Both the position numbers and the translations under genes were made by a program. Positions 1 through 6,916 of a stretch of DNA of 64,000 bases are shown here, piece after piece. Each line of letters opens with the position of its first letter. Position 1 is the first letter of the stretch. The notes below the pieces were generated by a model. That model saw only the letters and a list, made by a program, of their open reading frames with translations, did not search any database and was not told the DNA's origin. Origin of the DNA: Alistipes sp. (lineage in GTDB: Bacteria > Bacteroidota > Bacteroidia > Bacteroidales > Rikenellaceae); NCBI GenBank assembly GCA_017517705.1, contig JAFWYM010000016.1:124001-188000 (forward strand), written 5' to 3'.

Positions 1-361
1 CCACCGCGTGCGAGATGACATGCCTGTCGAGGCCTATCTCCGAGGCTATGCGATTGAGCGACTGGCGCGACACCATCTTCGAGCGTAGCTGCGTCATAAA
101 GCCCTCATCGCGATCGGGAAACTCTATAAATATATAGTCCGAGGTGACACTCTCGATGACAGCATCACCCAAGAACTCTAAGCGTTCGTTGTTAATATGT
201 CGTCCATCGTCGAGCTCGACAGATGCCGACTTATGTATAAGTGCGAGCTTGTAAAGCTCAATGTTGTTGGGTATAAACCCAAACATATCGTCTATTGCGG
301 CGTAAAACGCCTTGTCGCGTCCGAAGCGACGTCGTATGGGACGTAAGATAAAATCGAACAT
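1..361 (-). CDS. rnc: Ribonuclease III, N-terminal part (runs off the left edge)
   Basis: Ribonuclease III cuts double-stranded RNA during rRNA maturation and mRNA decay. Only the first 120 codons are in the window; the protein starts MFDFILRPIRRRFG at the CAT ending at 361. The family signature NNERLEFLGDAVI is visible around residues 58-70; its acidic residues bind the catalytic metal ions. The C-terminal dsRNA-binding domain lies outside the window. In most Bacteroidetes rnc follows acpP and fabF; here acpP lies upstream on the same strand, but no fabF separates them and a terminator does. Identification is firm; only the gene's far end is unknown. Confidence 0.93.
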   Translation of the reverse strand, partial: MFDFILRPIRRRFGRDKAFYAAIDDMFGFIPNNIELYKLALIHKSASVELDDGRHINNERLEFLGDAVIESVTSDYIFIEFPDRDEGFMTQLRSKMVSRQSLNRIASEIGLDRHVISHAV

Positions 362-666
362 TATACTTACCCTCTGCCCTCAGCCTCCATGGCCACGGGG
401 CTACATTCATTCGTAGAACAAAAAAATGGACTAAACCGAGGGAGAAAGACTCCCTGGTATAGTCCATAAACTCCTTAAAATTGGCCTCGATATCCCAACG
501 TGAAATACTCCGAAGAGCGTTACACGCTATATGGTCATACCGCGACCATTCATAATCCTTAACCCCGCAAGCCTAAAGTGCCCATCAACATCACCGTCGA
601 ACCCGCCGACAGCAATGTTAGCGTGCTACCCTAAAGCCCGCCACGGAGGTACGATAGGACTATTTA
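362..666. other. Gene-free stretch where fabF would be expected
   Basis: These 305 bases separate acpP from rnc, both on the minus strand. I read all frames for beta-ketoacyl-ACP synthase II motifs (N-terminal start, active-site Cys, C-terminal glycine-rich end) and saw none. The part next to rnc holds a strong terminator (419-467). The rest (about 470-660) has no convincing reading frame or RNA family that I recognise. Confidence 0.6.
419..467 (-). terminator. Intrinsic terminator downstream of acpP
   Basis: Read on the minus strand, ATGGACTA-TACC-AGGGAG pairs with CTCCCT-CGGT-TTAGTCCAT around a 5-base loop, with one internal mismatch, and a run of seven T follows. It lies about 200 bases after acpP and before rnc, so acpP transcripts probably end here and rnc would need its own promoter or read-through. 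Confidence 0.8.
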
Positions 667-900
667 TTACTTGTGAGACTCGATGTAGCTGATAGCATCG
701 CCAACGGTCTGAATCTTCTCAGCGTCGCCATCAGGAATCTGAAGATCGAAAGCCTTCTCAAACTCCATAATAAGCTCAACCTGATCCAAAGAGTCGGCAC
801 CAAGATGTGCGGTGAAGCTTGCTTCGGGTACTACCTCTGACTCCTTAACACCCAACTTGTCAACGATGATCTCGACAACTTTTGACTGAATTTCTGACAT
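667..900 (-). CDS. acpP: Acyl carrier protein
   Basis: Small acidic carrier (77 aa) that holds fatty-acyl intermediates on a phosphopantetheine arm during type II fatty acid synthesis and donates acyl chains to lipid A and phospholipid enzymes. The attachment site is the Ser37 of [15 protein letters not shown], the family hallmark. Length and charge pattern (many Glu/Asp, C-terminal ESHK) are typical of AcpP. The start has no in-frame competitor. It is followed by a terminator rather than by fabF, which is unusual for the phylum. Very secure. Confidence 0.97.
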   Translation of the reverse strand: MSEIQSKVVEIIVDKLGVKESEVVPEASFTAHLGADSLDQVELIMEFEKAFDLQIPDGDAEKIQTVGDAISYIESHK

Positions 901-1085
901 AATAAATAAGTTTTAGTTAAACATTATAGTAGTAAATCATTAGCTACTGTAATACGCCCAACAACATTTTTTTTCATTGGACGGTACAAAAATAACACTT
1001 TTTTTATTATCTTTGACATTATGACGTAAAATTTTATCGACAACATTAATATAAAATATATTAAATACCTAAAAATCAAAGTCTT
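901..1085. promoter_or_regulatory. Divergent control region between acpP and pepE
   Basis: AT-rich divergent spacer. On the plus strand TATCTTTG (1008-1015) fits the Bacteroidetes -7 box and would give a leader of about 65 bases for pepE. On the minus strand TATTTTTG (987-994) fits a -7 box for acpP. Neither has a clear TTTG at the expected -33 distance, so these are suggestions. Confidence 0.4.
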
Positions 1086-1799
1086 ATGAACCTATTATTA
1101 ATTTCCAACTCCACCAATGCCGGTGAGCCTTATTTGCAGTACCCCATTCAGGAGATAGCCAAAACACTCAAGGGCGTCACCGAGGTAGTATTTATCCCTT
1201 ATGCCGCCGTAACATTCTCTTACGACGAGTACGAGGCTAAGGTGCAAAACCGTTTTAACGAGATAGGCATCAAGGTTAACTCGATACACCACGCCATCAA
1301 CAAGCGCAACTTCATACGCCACGCTCAGGCCATAGTCATCGGTGGCGGCAATACCTTCGCACTGCTGAAGAAGATGCAAGAAGAGGATCTCCTCGATATG
1401 ATCTTCCGTCGCGTGAAGGCCGGCGTGCCCTACGTAGGATGGTCGGCAGGTAGCAATGTTACATGCCCCACAATATGCACAACGAACGACATGCCCATCG
1501 TGCAGCCCGAGTCGTTCCGCGCAATAGGTCTCGTGTCGTTCCAGATAAATCCTCACTACCTCGACGCCAACCCTGAGGGTCATGCCGGCGAGACTCGCGA
1601 GCAGCGTATCCTGGAGTACCTCGAGGCCAACCGCAGCCGCTACGTTGTAGGTCTGCGCGAGGGTTGCATGCTCCGCATCGACGACAACGGCATAGAGCTT
1701 ATCGGTAACCGCCCGATGCGCATATTCAAGAAGGGCGTAGAGACATACGAGGTACAGCCCGGCGATAACATCGACTTCCTGATTCGTCGCACGAAGTAA
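1086..1799 (+). CDS. pepE: Dipeptidase E (aspartyl dipeptidase, family S51)
   Basis: Cytoplasmic serine peptidase that hydrolyses dipeptides with N-terminal aspartate (237 aa, close to the usual 230-240). The nucleophile lies in GWSAGSN with Ser120; Asp135 (TTNDMP) and His157 (NPHYLD) complete the triad at the same numbers as in the E. coli enzyme. The glycine-rich IVIGGGNTF (83-91) is also conserved. Its TAA overlaps the ATG of yraN by one base (TAATG), which suggests translational coupling. I am confident in the family and activity class. Confidence 0.93.
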   Translation: MNLLLISNSTNAGEPYLQYPIQEIAKTLKGVTEVVFIPYAAVTFSYDEYEAKVQNRFNEIGIKVNSIHHAINKRNFIRHAQAIVIGGGNTFALLKKMQEEDLLDMIFRRVKAGVPYVGWSAGSNVTCPTICTTNDMPIVQPESFRAIGLVSFQINPHYLDANPEGHAGETREQRILEYLEANRSRYVVGLREGCMLRIDDNGIELIGNRPMRIFKKGVETYEVQPGDNIDFLIRRTK

Positions 1800-2155
1800 T
1801 GGACATCTCCGCAATAGAGATTGGCTCCAAAGGCGAGGAGGCGGCAGTAGCATGGCTCCGTGAGCGTGGCTACTACATCGTCGAGCGCAACTGGCGCATA
1901 GGTCACTACGAGATAGACATCATAGCACAGCGCTTCGACACTCTACACTTCGTGGAGGTGAAGACGCGCAAACTCGGTGGTTGGCGGTCGGCATACGACA
2001 GCATCAACGACCAGAAGATACGCACGCTGCGTCGCGGTGCTATGGCCTACCGCACCATACATCGTACCCCCTTAGAGTTGCAGTTCGACCTTATAGCCGT
2101 CACCATCGACGACCATGGCCACTTCTCGATTGACTACACCGAGAACATACTGTAA
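1799..2155 (+). CDS. yraN: YraN / UPF0102 family endonuclease-like protein
   Basis: Small conserved protein (118 aa) with the restriction-endonuclease-like fold of UPF0102. The core EIDIIA (about 38-43) followed by HFVEVKTRK (about 50-58) is the D/E...ExK metal-binding signature of the fold, preceded by the typical KGEEAAVAWLRERGYYI helix. In other bacteria the gene is linked to DNA processing or cell division, but the substrate is not settled. It starts inside the pepE stop codon and probably shares its mRNA. Confidence 0.9.
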   Translation: MDISAIEIGSKGEEAAVAWLRERGYYIVERNWRIGHYEIDIIAQRFDTLHFVEVKTRKLGGWRSAYDSINDQKIRTLRRGAMAYRTIHRTPLELQFDLIAVTIDDHGHFSIDYTENIL

Positions 2156-2166
2156 AAGCGGGGCGA

Positions 2167-2214
2167 GAACATAGATTCTTAGTGTGGGGGGGTAGAGCAC
2201 ATCCCCCCATGTTC
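2167..2214. repeat. Hairpin with a G7/C6 core between yraN and waaA
   Basis: GAACAT at 2167 pairs with ATGTTC at 2209, and within it a run of seven G pairs with six C around a short loop. There is no T-run after it, so it may be a stabilising or attenuating structure in the mRNA rather than a full terminator. Confidence 0.5.
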
Positions 2215-2233
2215 TAAAGCCCGGAATGACAAG

Positions 2234-3463
2234 ATGTCGCTACTATATAACATAGGTATCGCCCTCTACGAATATGGCATAACCATAGCCTCGCCCTGGA
2301 ACACAAAGGCGAGGCTATGGCGTGATGGGCGCAAGGGACTCCTTGAGAGTTTGTCGCACAACATACCCGCGGGTGAGCGCATAGTGTGGATACACGCAGC
2401 CTCGCTGGGTGAGTTCGAGCAAGGGCGACCCATAATCGAACGAATAAAAAGGGAGCATCCCGAGCGTAAGATACTCTTAACATTCTTCTCACCCTCAGGC
2501 TATGAGATACGTAAGAGCTACCCTCTTGCCGACTACGTATACTACCTGCCGGCAGATAGACCGCGCAACGTAAGTCGCATGCTGGATGTGGTAAAGCCTG
2601 AAATTGCAATATTTATAAAGTACGAGTTTTGGCTCAACTACCTCGCTGAGCTTAGACGCAGGAATATACCTACATATCTCGTATCGGCAATATTTCGTCG
2701 ACAAAGTATCTTCTTCCGCGCCTGGGGCGGAGCCTGGCGCGAGGCTCTACGTGGCTATAAGCGCATATTTGTGCAGGACGAAGCCTCCAAGGAGCTTCTG
2801 AGCACCATAGGCGTGGAGCGTGTAGTGGTAGCAGGCGACACACGCTTTGACCGCGTGAGAGAGATTGCGGCACACGCCACGAGGGTACCCATAGTAGAGC
2901 ACTTCAAGGGTGAGGATGACCTCTTCGTTGCCGGCTCAACATGGGAGAGGGATGAGGAGCTGCTTGTAGAGTTGATAAACAAGAATCCGCGCACACGCTT
3001 TATCATCGCACCTCACGAGATGGATGTGGAGCGTATTGCGCGTCTTGTGCGCTCAATAAAGGGAGGCGCCATACGCTACACTGAGGCGACACTCGGCCTG
3101 GACGTTAGCCATGCACAGGTACTCATCCTCGACACCGTAGGTATGCTATCGTCCGTCTACGCCTACGCACGCTGGGCGTACATCGGCGGAGGCTTCGGTG
3201 CAGGCATACACAACACCCTTGAGGCTGCGACATTCGGTCTCCCTGTGGCCTTTGGCACGAACTATCACAAATTTCAGGAGGCGAAAGATATGATTGCCCT
3301 TGGCGTAGCCACAAGCGTAGCATCAGCCACGGAGCTCACATCGTGGTTTGCATCGCTATGCAACGACAAGGCGCGCTACAGCGAGCTGAGCGACAAGGCT
3401 CGGCGCTACGTAGAAGAGAAGTGTGGCGCCACAGAGATTATCGTAGAGGATATTATCTTCTGA
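2234..3463 (+). CDS. waaA: 3-deoxy-D-manno-octulosonic acid (Kdo) transferase
   Basis: Inner-membrane-associated GT-B glycosyltransferase (409 aa) that moves Kdo from CMP-Kdo to the lipid A precursor, the first step of LPS core assembly. The N-terminal acceptor domain has IHAASLGEFEQGRPI with Glu60 at the position of the catalytic base; the C-terminal half has the CMP-binding part with GGGFGAGIHNTLEAATFG (about 317-334). An N-terminal hydrophobic stretch is consistent with a membrane anchor. It probably belongs with pepE and yraN, after a 78-base gap holding a hairpin. It shows that the cell makes Kdo-type lipid A. Confidence 0.95.
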   Translation: MSLLYNIGIALYEYGITIASPWNTKARLWRDGRKGLLESLSHNIPAGERIVWIHAASLGEFEQGRPIIERIKREHPERKILLTFFSPSGYEIRKSYPLADYVYYLPADRPRNVSRMLDVVKPEIAIFIKYEFWLNYLAELRRRNIPTYLVSAIFRRQSIFFRAWGGAWREALRGYKRIFVQDEASKELLSTIGVERVVVAGDTRFDRVREIAAHATRVPIVEHFKGEDDLFVAGSTWERDEELLVELINKNPRTRFIIAPHEMDVERIARLVRSIKGGAIRYTEATLGLDVSHAQVLILDTVGMLSSVYAYARWAYIGGGFGAGIHNTLEAATFGLPVAFGTNYHKFQEAKDMIALGVATSVASATELTSWFASLCNDKARYSELSDKARRYVEEKCGATEIIVEDIIF

Positions 3464-3475
3464 TAACGACGACTT

Positions 3476-3512
3476 AAAAAGAGGGCTGACTAAAAGTAAC
3501 TTAGTCAGCCCT
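3476..3512. terminator. Terminator hairpin between converging waaA and lipoprotein genes
   Basis: A perfect 12-bp stem (AGGGCTGACTAA at 3482-3493, TTAGTCAGCCCT at 3501-3512) with loop AAGTAAC. On the minus strand a run of five T follows, so it best terminates the minus operon that ends at 3609; it may also stop waaA. The same hairpin type recurs near 32153 and, in looser form, near 32233 and 44680. Confidence 0.8.
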
Positions 3513-3608
3513 GATACTCAAGGAAAAGAAGAGCATAGCTTTCTATCTCACTACCCACTACTCACTACTCACAACTCACTACTCATTGCTCTCCCCCATC
3601 CTCACTCT

Positions 3609-4085
3609 TTACAAGAAGTACTCTGCGCCCGAAGCACGTGTCTCGGTAGCCTCAGCCTTAACCTCCTCGGGAATAGGCACAGCCTCATAGATGCTCACCG
3701 TATTCTCCTCGTCAGTAAGCTCGAGCAGCTTACCATCCTCCGTATTGGTGACAGCAACGGTATACTTACTCTTCATCATACTACCATTAGAGTAAATACC
3801 CGTGAGCTTGCCATTAGAGAACATATAGGTACCCGTAACATACTCATACGTAAGAGCGTATACCTGCTCATACATCTCGAACGTCTCATCCTCCTTAAAA
3901 TCGATATACACATTGAACGGAGGAACTTCACCGCACCACGATACCAAGCGCCACTCGCCAACAATGCTTACATTGTTATCACCGCCATTCGTACCGCTAC
4001 CCGTGCCATCATCGGGTACACTCTCACATCCTACAAGACCGATGAACAACATCGCTATAAGCGACCATATCTTAATACTCTTCAT
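3609..4085 (-). CDS. Small lipocalin-like lipoprotein (copy 1)
   Basis: Predicted surface or periplasmic lipoprotein of 158 aa. The start MKSIKIWSLI is chosen because it places a good signal sequence and lipobox (LVGC, Cys20) at the N-terminus; an upstream Met adds 15 residues without merit. After a Gly/Asn-rich linker comes a single beta-rich domain beginning IVGEWRLVSW, the usual opening of lipocalin-like domains in Bacteroidales, and the tail ends TRASGAEYFL. It is a paralogue of the protein at 6413-6871: both have IVGEW, KLTG.Y and a TRA...FL tail. Each lies directly downstream of a subtilisin-like lipoprotein. Function unknown; a partner or modulator of the protease is a guess. Confidence 0.8.
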   Translation of the reverse strand: MKSIKIWSLIAMLFIGLVGCESVPDDGTGSGTNGGDNNVSIVGEWRLVSWCGEVPPFNVYIDFKEDETFEMYEQVYALTYEYVTGTYMFSNGKLTGIYSNGSMMKSKYTVAVTNTEDGKLLELTDEENTVSIYEAVPIPEEVKAEATETRASGAEYFL

Positions 4086-4120
4086 ATCTCGTATCATTTT
4101 TGCGTTAACACTTATGTATA

Positions 4121-6139
4121 CTATAACCAACCATTAGACTGCACGGGGGCACCAAGATCATCAAGCTCCACATCGGGGCGTGCAATAAGGGCGAACTCCT
4201 TCTCGATATACATACCGCCAATGAGCAAGCCGCCACCCTCAGTTGTACCGCCGGCAATCATACCTACTTTCATAGTGCCAACACCGGCCTTCGTTGCCTG
4301 TACAGTGAACTGACCGCCAATAAGCTGATCGAACTCTATACCAAGAGCCTCGCGAGTCTCATCGGGAATATTGTAATCCTTAATCTTGAGATTGAGCTTA
4401 TCGTTACCCATAAACTTATTGAAGTCGATATAGGTAGTCTGCTTCGTAGATACGGGGACGCAATCAACACCACGGATAGCCATAAGCAGACGATAGGCAT
4501 CAATCTTACCCGTACCCATCTTGTTGCGATAGCCCGTGAGGTTAAGCGTACCACCACCAGGGATATACTTCGAGCCACTGAGGAGGCTATTGTCGAAGGC
4601 ATTAACCGACGTCAGCAAGAGCGACTTAAACTCATCAAGCGTGAAGGTCTTGCCAAGATCCAAAGCATACGAGAGACCCAAGGCGACAACACCCGACACG
4701 TGGGGACAAGCCATAGAGGTACCCTGCATATAGCCATACTTGTTGTTAGGAAGCGTTGAGTATACACAACCCGTCTCGTTGAGCGAAGAACCCGTAGTGA
4801 AATACTCGCCACCAGGAGCAGAGATATTACAGCCCTTATCGTAGCAAGTATAGTATGCCGGAAGACCATCGGGAGCAAAGGCCGTAACACAGACAAAGTC
4901 GCGATAAGCACCAGGATAGCCCGCAGCAGCCATACCTTCATTACCAGCAGCAAAGACGACAACACCGCCATCTACAGCATCGCAGTTCTTCGTAGAAACA
5001 AAGTACTCGAGAGCCTTATACTCAACAGAGGCATAACCTGTTGAGAATTCATTGTCATTAGACACTCCTGGCGCATTGGGCTCGAAACCCCATGAGCACT
5101 GCAGAACTGAGGCGCCACGATCAGCAGCATACTCGATAGCACGCGCTGTCTCATCCAAGCTGGCAACGACCTTACCAGACATGATCTGTGCCGAGAGAAT
5201 GCGAACACCATCGCCATTGCCGCTACCACCAGCAACACCTGCGCAACCTTTACCATTGTTGTTAACAGCAGCAACCGTACCCGCAACGTGAGTACCATGG
5301 CCCGTATCATCCATATCGTTCCACGAAATCCTACCATTGCGCCCATCCTTAGAAGCAAAGTTATAGCCGTAGATGTCATCTACATAACCGTTGTTATCAT
5401 CATCAACACCCGCCGTACCATTCAACTCAGCCTCGTTAACAAGCATATTATCCTTCAAGTCCTCGTGAGTGTAGCATACACCCTCATCTACGACAGCAAC
5501 GATAACCTCGGGGCGACCCGCCGTAAGCTTCCATGCCGACTTAGCATTGATATCCTCACCCTCAACAGATGTGGGATACAACGAGGTAAGACCCTTGTTG
5601 ATGTAGTGCCACTGATAGTACAAGCCGGGATCGTCGAACTGGAACTCTTCGCTACGTGTAACATGAGACATAGCCGGATCAACAACGACGGGCTGATCCG
5701 AAGGTCGCTTAATCGACTGAGAGAACTGCACAGTCTCAACATAGTCGATAGAAGCAAGCTTCATAGCAGCATCGTCCAAGGCAACATGCGTGGGGAATGA
5801 GACAACATACCAGCGGTGCATACCCATAGCGCGCTTACGCTCAGCATTAACCTTAAGGTTGAAGACCGGCTGGATAGATGTAGCCTCAATATCCATAGCC
5901 AAGAGGTCAATCTCGCTCATACCGCTACGCGTAACCTCAGCATTCTCCAAACGCTCGGCACACTCCTCCGTAACGTAGAAGATAAGCGAACCGGCATCTG
6001 CATCTGTCGATGTGTTGATAATCTTCTTCGCAGCAACAGCCTCCTGGCTGACAACACCTGCATTGTCGATGTTGTCCTTGACGCACGACGACGCAAGGAT
6101 AGCCACCAAAGAGATAAGTAGAAATCTGTACTTATTCAT
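4121..6139 (-). CDS. Subtilisin-like (S8) serine protease lipoprotein, copy 1
   Basis: Exported protease of 672 aa. Signal peptide with lipobox ending at Cys19; a prodomain-like region (about 40-145); catalytic domain about 210-560 with Asp218 (VVDEGV), His281 (GHGTHVAG), oxyanion Asn400 (FAAGNEG) and Ser475 (GTSMACPH). The Asp motif reads D-E-G where D-T/S-G is usual, but all catalytic residues are present. The C-terminal 110 residues form an extra domain ending QSNGWL, shared with copy 2. It is followed by a lipocalin-like lipoprotein gene and has its own promoter-like site upstream. A lipid anchor suggests an outer-membrane surface enzyme; the substrate is unknown. Confidence 0.9.
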   Translation of the reverse strand: MNKYRFLLISLVAILASSCVKDNIDNAGVVSQEAVAAKKIINTSTDADAGSLIFYVTEECAERLENAEVTRSGMSEIDLLAMDIEATSIQPVFNLKVNAERKRAMGMHRWYVVSFPTHVALDDAAMKLASIDYVETVQFSQSIKRPSDQPVVVDPAMSHVTRSEEFQFDDPGLYYQWHYINKGLTSLYPTSVEGEDINAKSAWKLTAGRPEVIVAVVDEGVCYTHEDLKDNMLVNEAELNGTAGVDDDNNGYVDDIYGYNFASKDGRNGRISWNDMDDTGHGTHVAGTVAAVNNNGKGCAGVAGGSGNGDGVRILSAQIMSGKVVASLDETARAIEYAADRGASVLQCSWGFEPNAPGVSNDNEFSTGYASVEYKALEYFVSTKNCDAVDGGVVVFAAGNEGMAAAGYPGAYRDFVCVTAFAPDGLPAYYTCYDKGCNISAPGGEYFTTGSSLNETGCVYSTLPNNKYGYMQGTSMACPHVSGVVALGLSYALDLGKTFTLDEFKSLLLTSVNAFDNSLLSGSKYIPGGGTLNLTGYRNKMGTGKIDAYRLLMAIRGVDCVPVSTKQTTYIDFNKFMGNDKLNLKIKDYNIPDETREALGIEFDQLIGGQFTVQATKAGVGTMKVGMIAGGTTEGGGLLIGGMYIEKEFALIARPDVELDDLGAPVQSNGWL

Positions 6140-6193
6140 AATCTATAAAGTTTTAAGTTCCTTCCTTAGGTTTAAAATTACTCTCTCAAGGTG

Positions 6194-6223
6194 CGAAGAT
6201 AGTGTTTTTTTTCTTATCTACAA
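6194..6223 (-). promoter_or_regulatory. Promoter of S8 protease copy 1
   Basis: On the minus strand TTG (6221-6223), a 19-base spacer and TATCTTCG (6194-6201) match the Bacteroidetes promoter pattern with one change in the -7 box. It lies about 55 bases before the protease start and just after the terminator of the preceding cassette. Confidence 0.6.
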
Positions 6224-6340
6224 CAACTTTTCAGCATTTTGCAGATAATAAAAATATATAAAAATGCCTATCACACAACAACATCCCCGCATCAATTGGT
6301 GTACAGGTAACAAATAGGCTTATACACATGTGCTTAGTAC

Positions 6341-6377
6341 AAAAAGAGGATGTCACCAGCCGCAGCCGGTGACATCC
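6341..6377 (-). terminator. Intrinsic terminator after lipocalin-like copy 2
   Basis: GGATGTCACC pairs perfectly with GGTGACATCC, with a GC-rich loop; on the minus strand the stem is followed by CTCTTTTTG. It separates the two protease/lipocalin cassettes transcriptionally. Confidence 0.85.
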
Positions 6378-6412
6378 ATCAACTCAGTGGGGTGAACACC
6401 CACATCGCTCAA

Positions 6413-6871
6413 CTACAAGAAGGGAACACCCTCAGCGGCACGTGTAGCGCCAGCCTCAGTCTTAACCCACTCGGGAATTGTAGTCTTCGTGTAAACGCCC
6501 ATGATCTCGCGCTCGCCATCAGTCTTATGCAGACGCATAGTCTCACCATCAACCGACACCTCAGCACGGTAGGGGCCAAACTCAGTACCGTCATTATACA
6601 TGCCGGTGAGCTTGCTTCCGTTGAGCGTATAAGTAGCTGTAAACTGCTCGAACAACGACGTGTATACACGCTGGTAGATTACTACCTCTACACCGTCGAA
6701 GTTAACATACACATCGTAGGGGGCAACCTCGCCATCCCACTTCGTAAGCTGCCACTCACCAACAATGTTAGTTGCACCAGCCTTGAAGTTGTCAGTCGCA
6801 GCTTTCTCCTCACAACCGGTCACAACCATTAGAAGCGCTAACGCAAGTGACCATATCTTAAGATTCTTCAT
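6413..6871 (-). CDS. Small lipocalin-like lipoprotein (copy 2)
   Basis: Lipoprotein of 152 aa with signal MKNLKIWSLALALL and lipobox Cys20 (VVTGC). The mature part starts with a short linker and then IVGEWQLTKW, followed by beta-strand-like repeats (TYTLNGSKLTGMY) and a tail ending TRAAEGVPFL. It matches the 3609-4085 protein along its whole length, including the signal sequence (MKxxKIWSL). It sits 45 bases downstream of the S8 protease at 6917-8980 and is closed by a terminator, so protease and lipocalin are probably co-transcribed. No function is known to me; the fixed pairing is the main clue. Confidence 0.8.
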   Translation of the reverse strand: MKNLKIWSLALALLMVVTGCEEKAATDNFKAGATNIVGEWQLTKWDGEVAPYDVYVNFDGVEVVIYQRVYTSLFEQFTATYTLNGSKLTGMYNDGTEFGPYRAEVSVDGETMRLHKTDGEREIMGVYTKTTIPEWVKTEAGATRAAEGVPFL

Positions 6872-6916
6872 AATTTCTTTACTTTTTAGAGATAATTATT
6901 ACAGTATAGTCACTTA

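Noticed and set aside
361..666. fabF remnant between acpP and rnc
   Set aside because: No ketosynthase motif in any frame; a short open frame (VPINITVEPADSNV) is not recognisable and lacks a start.
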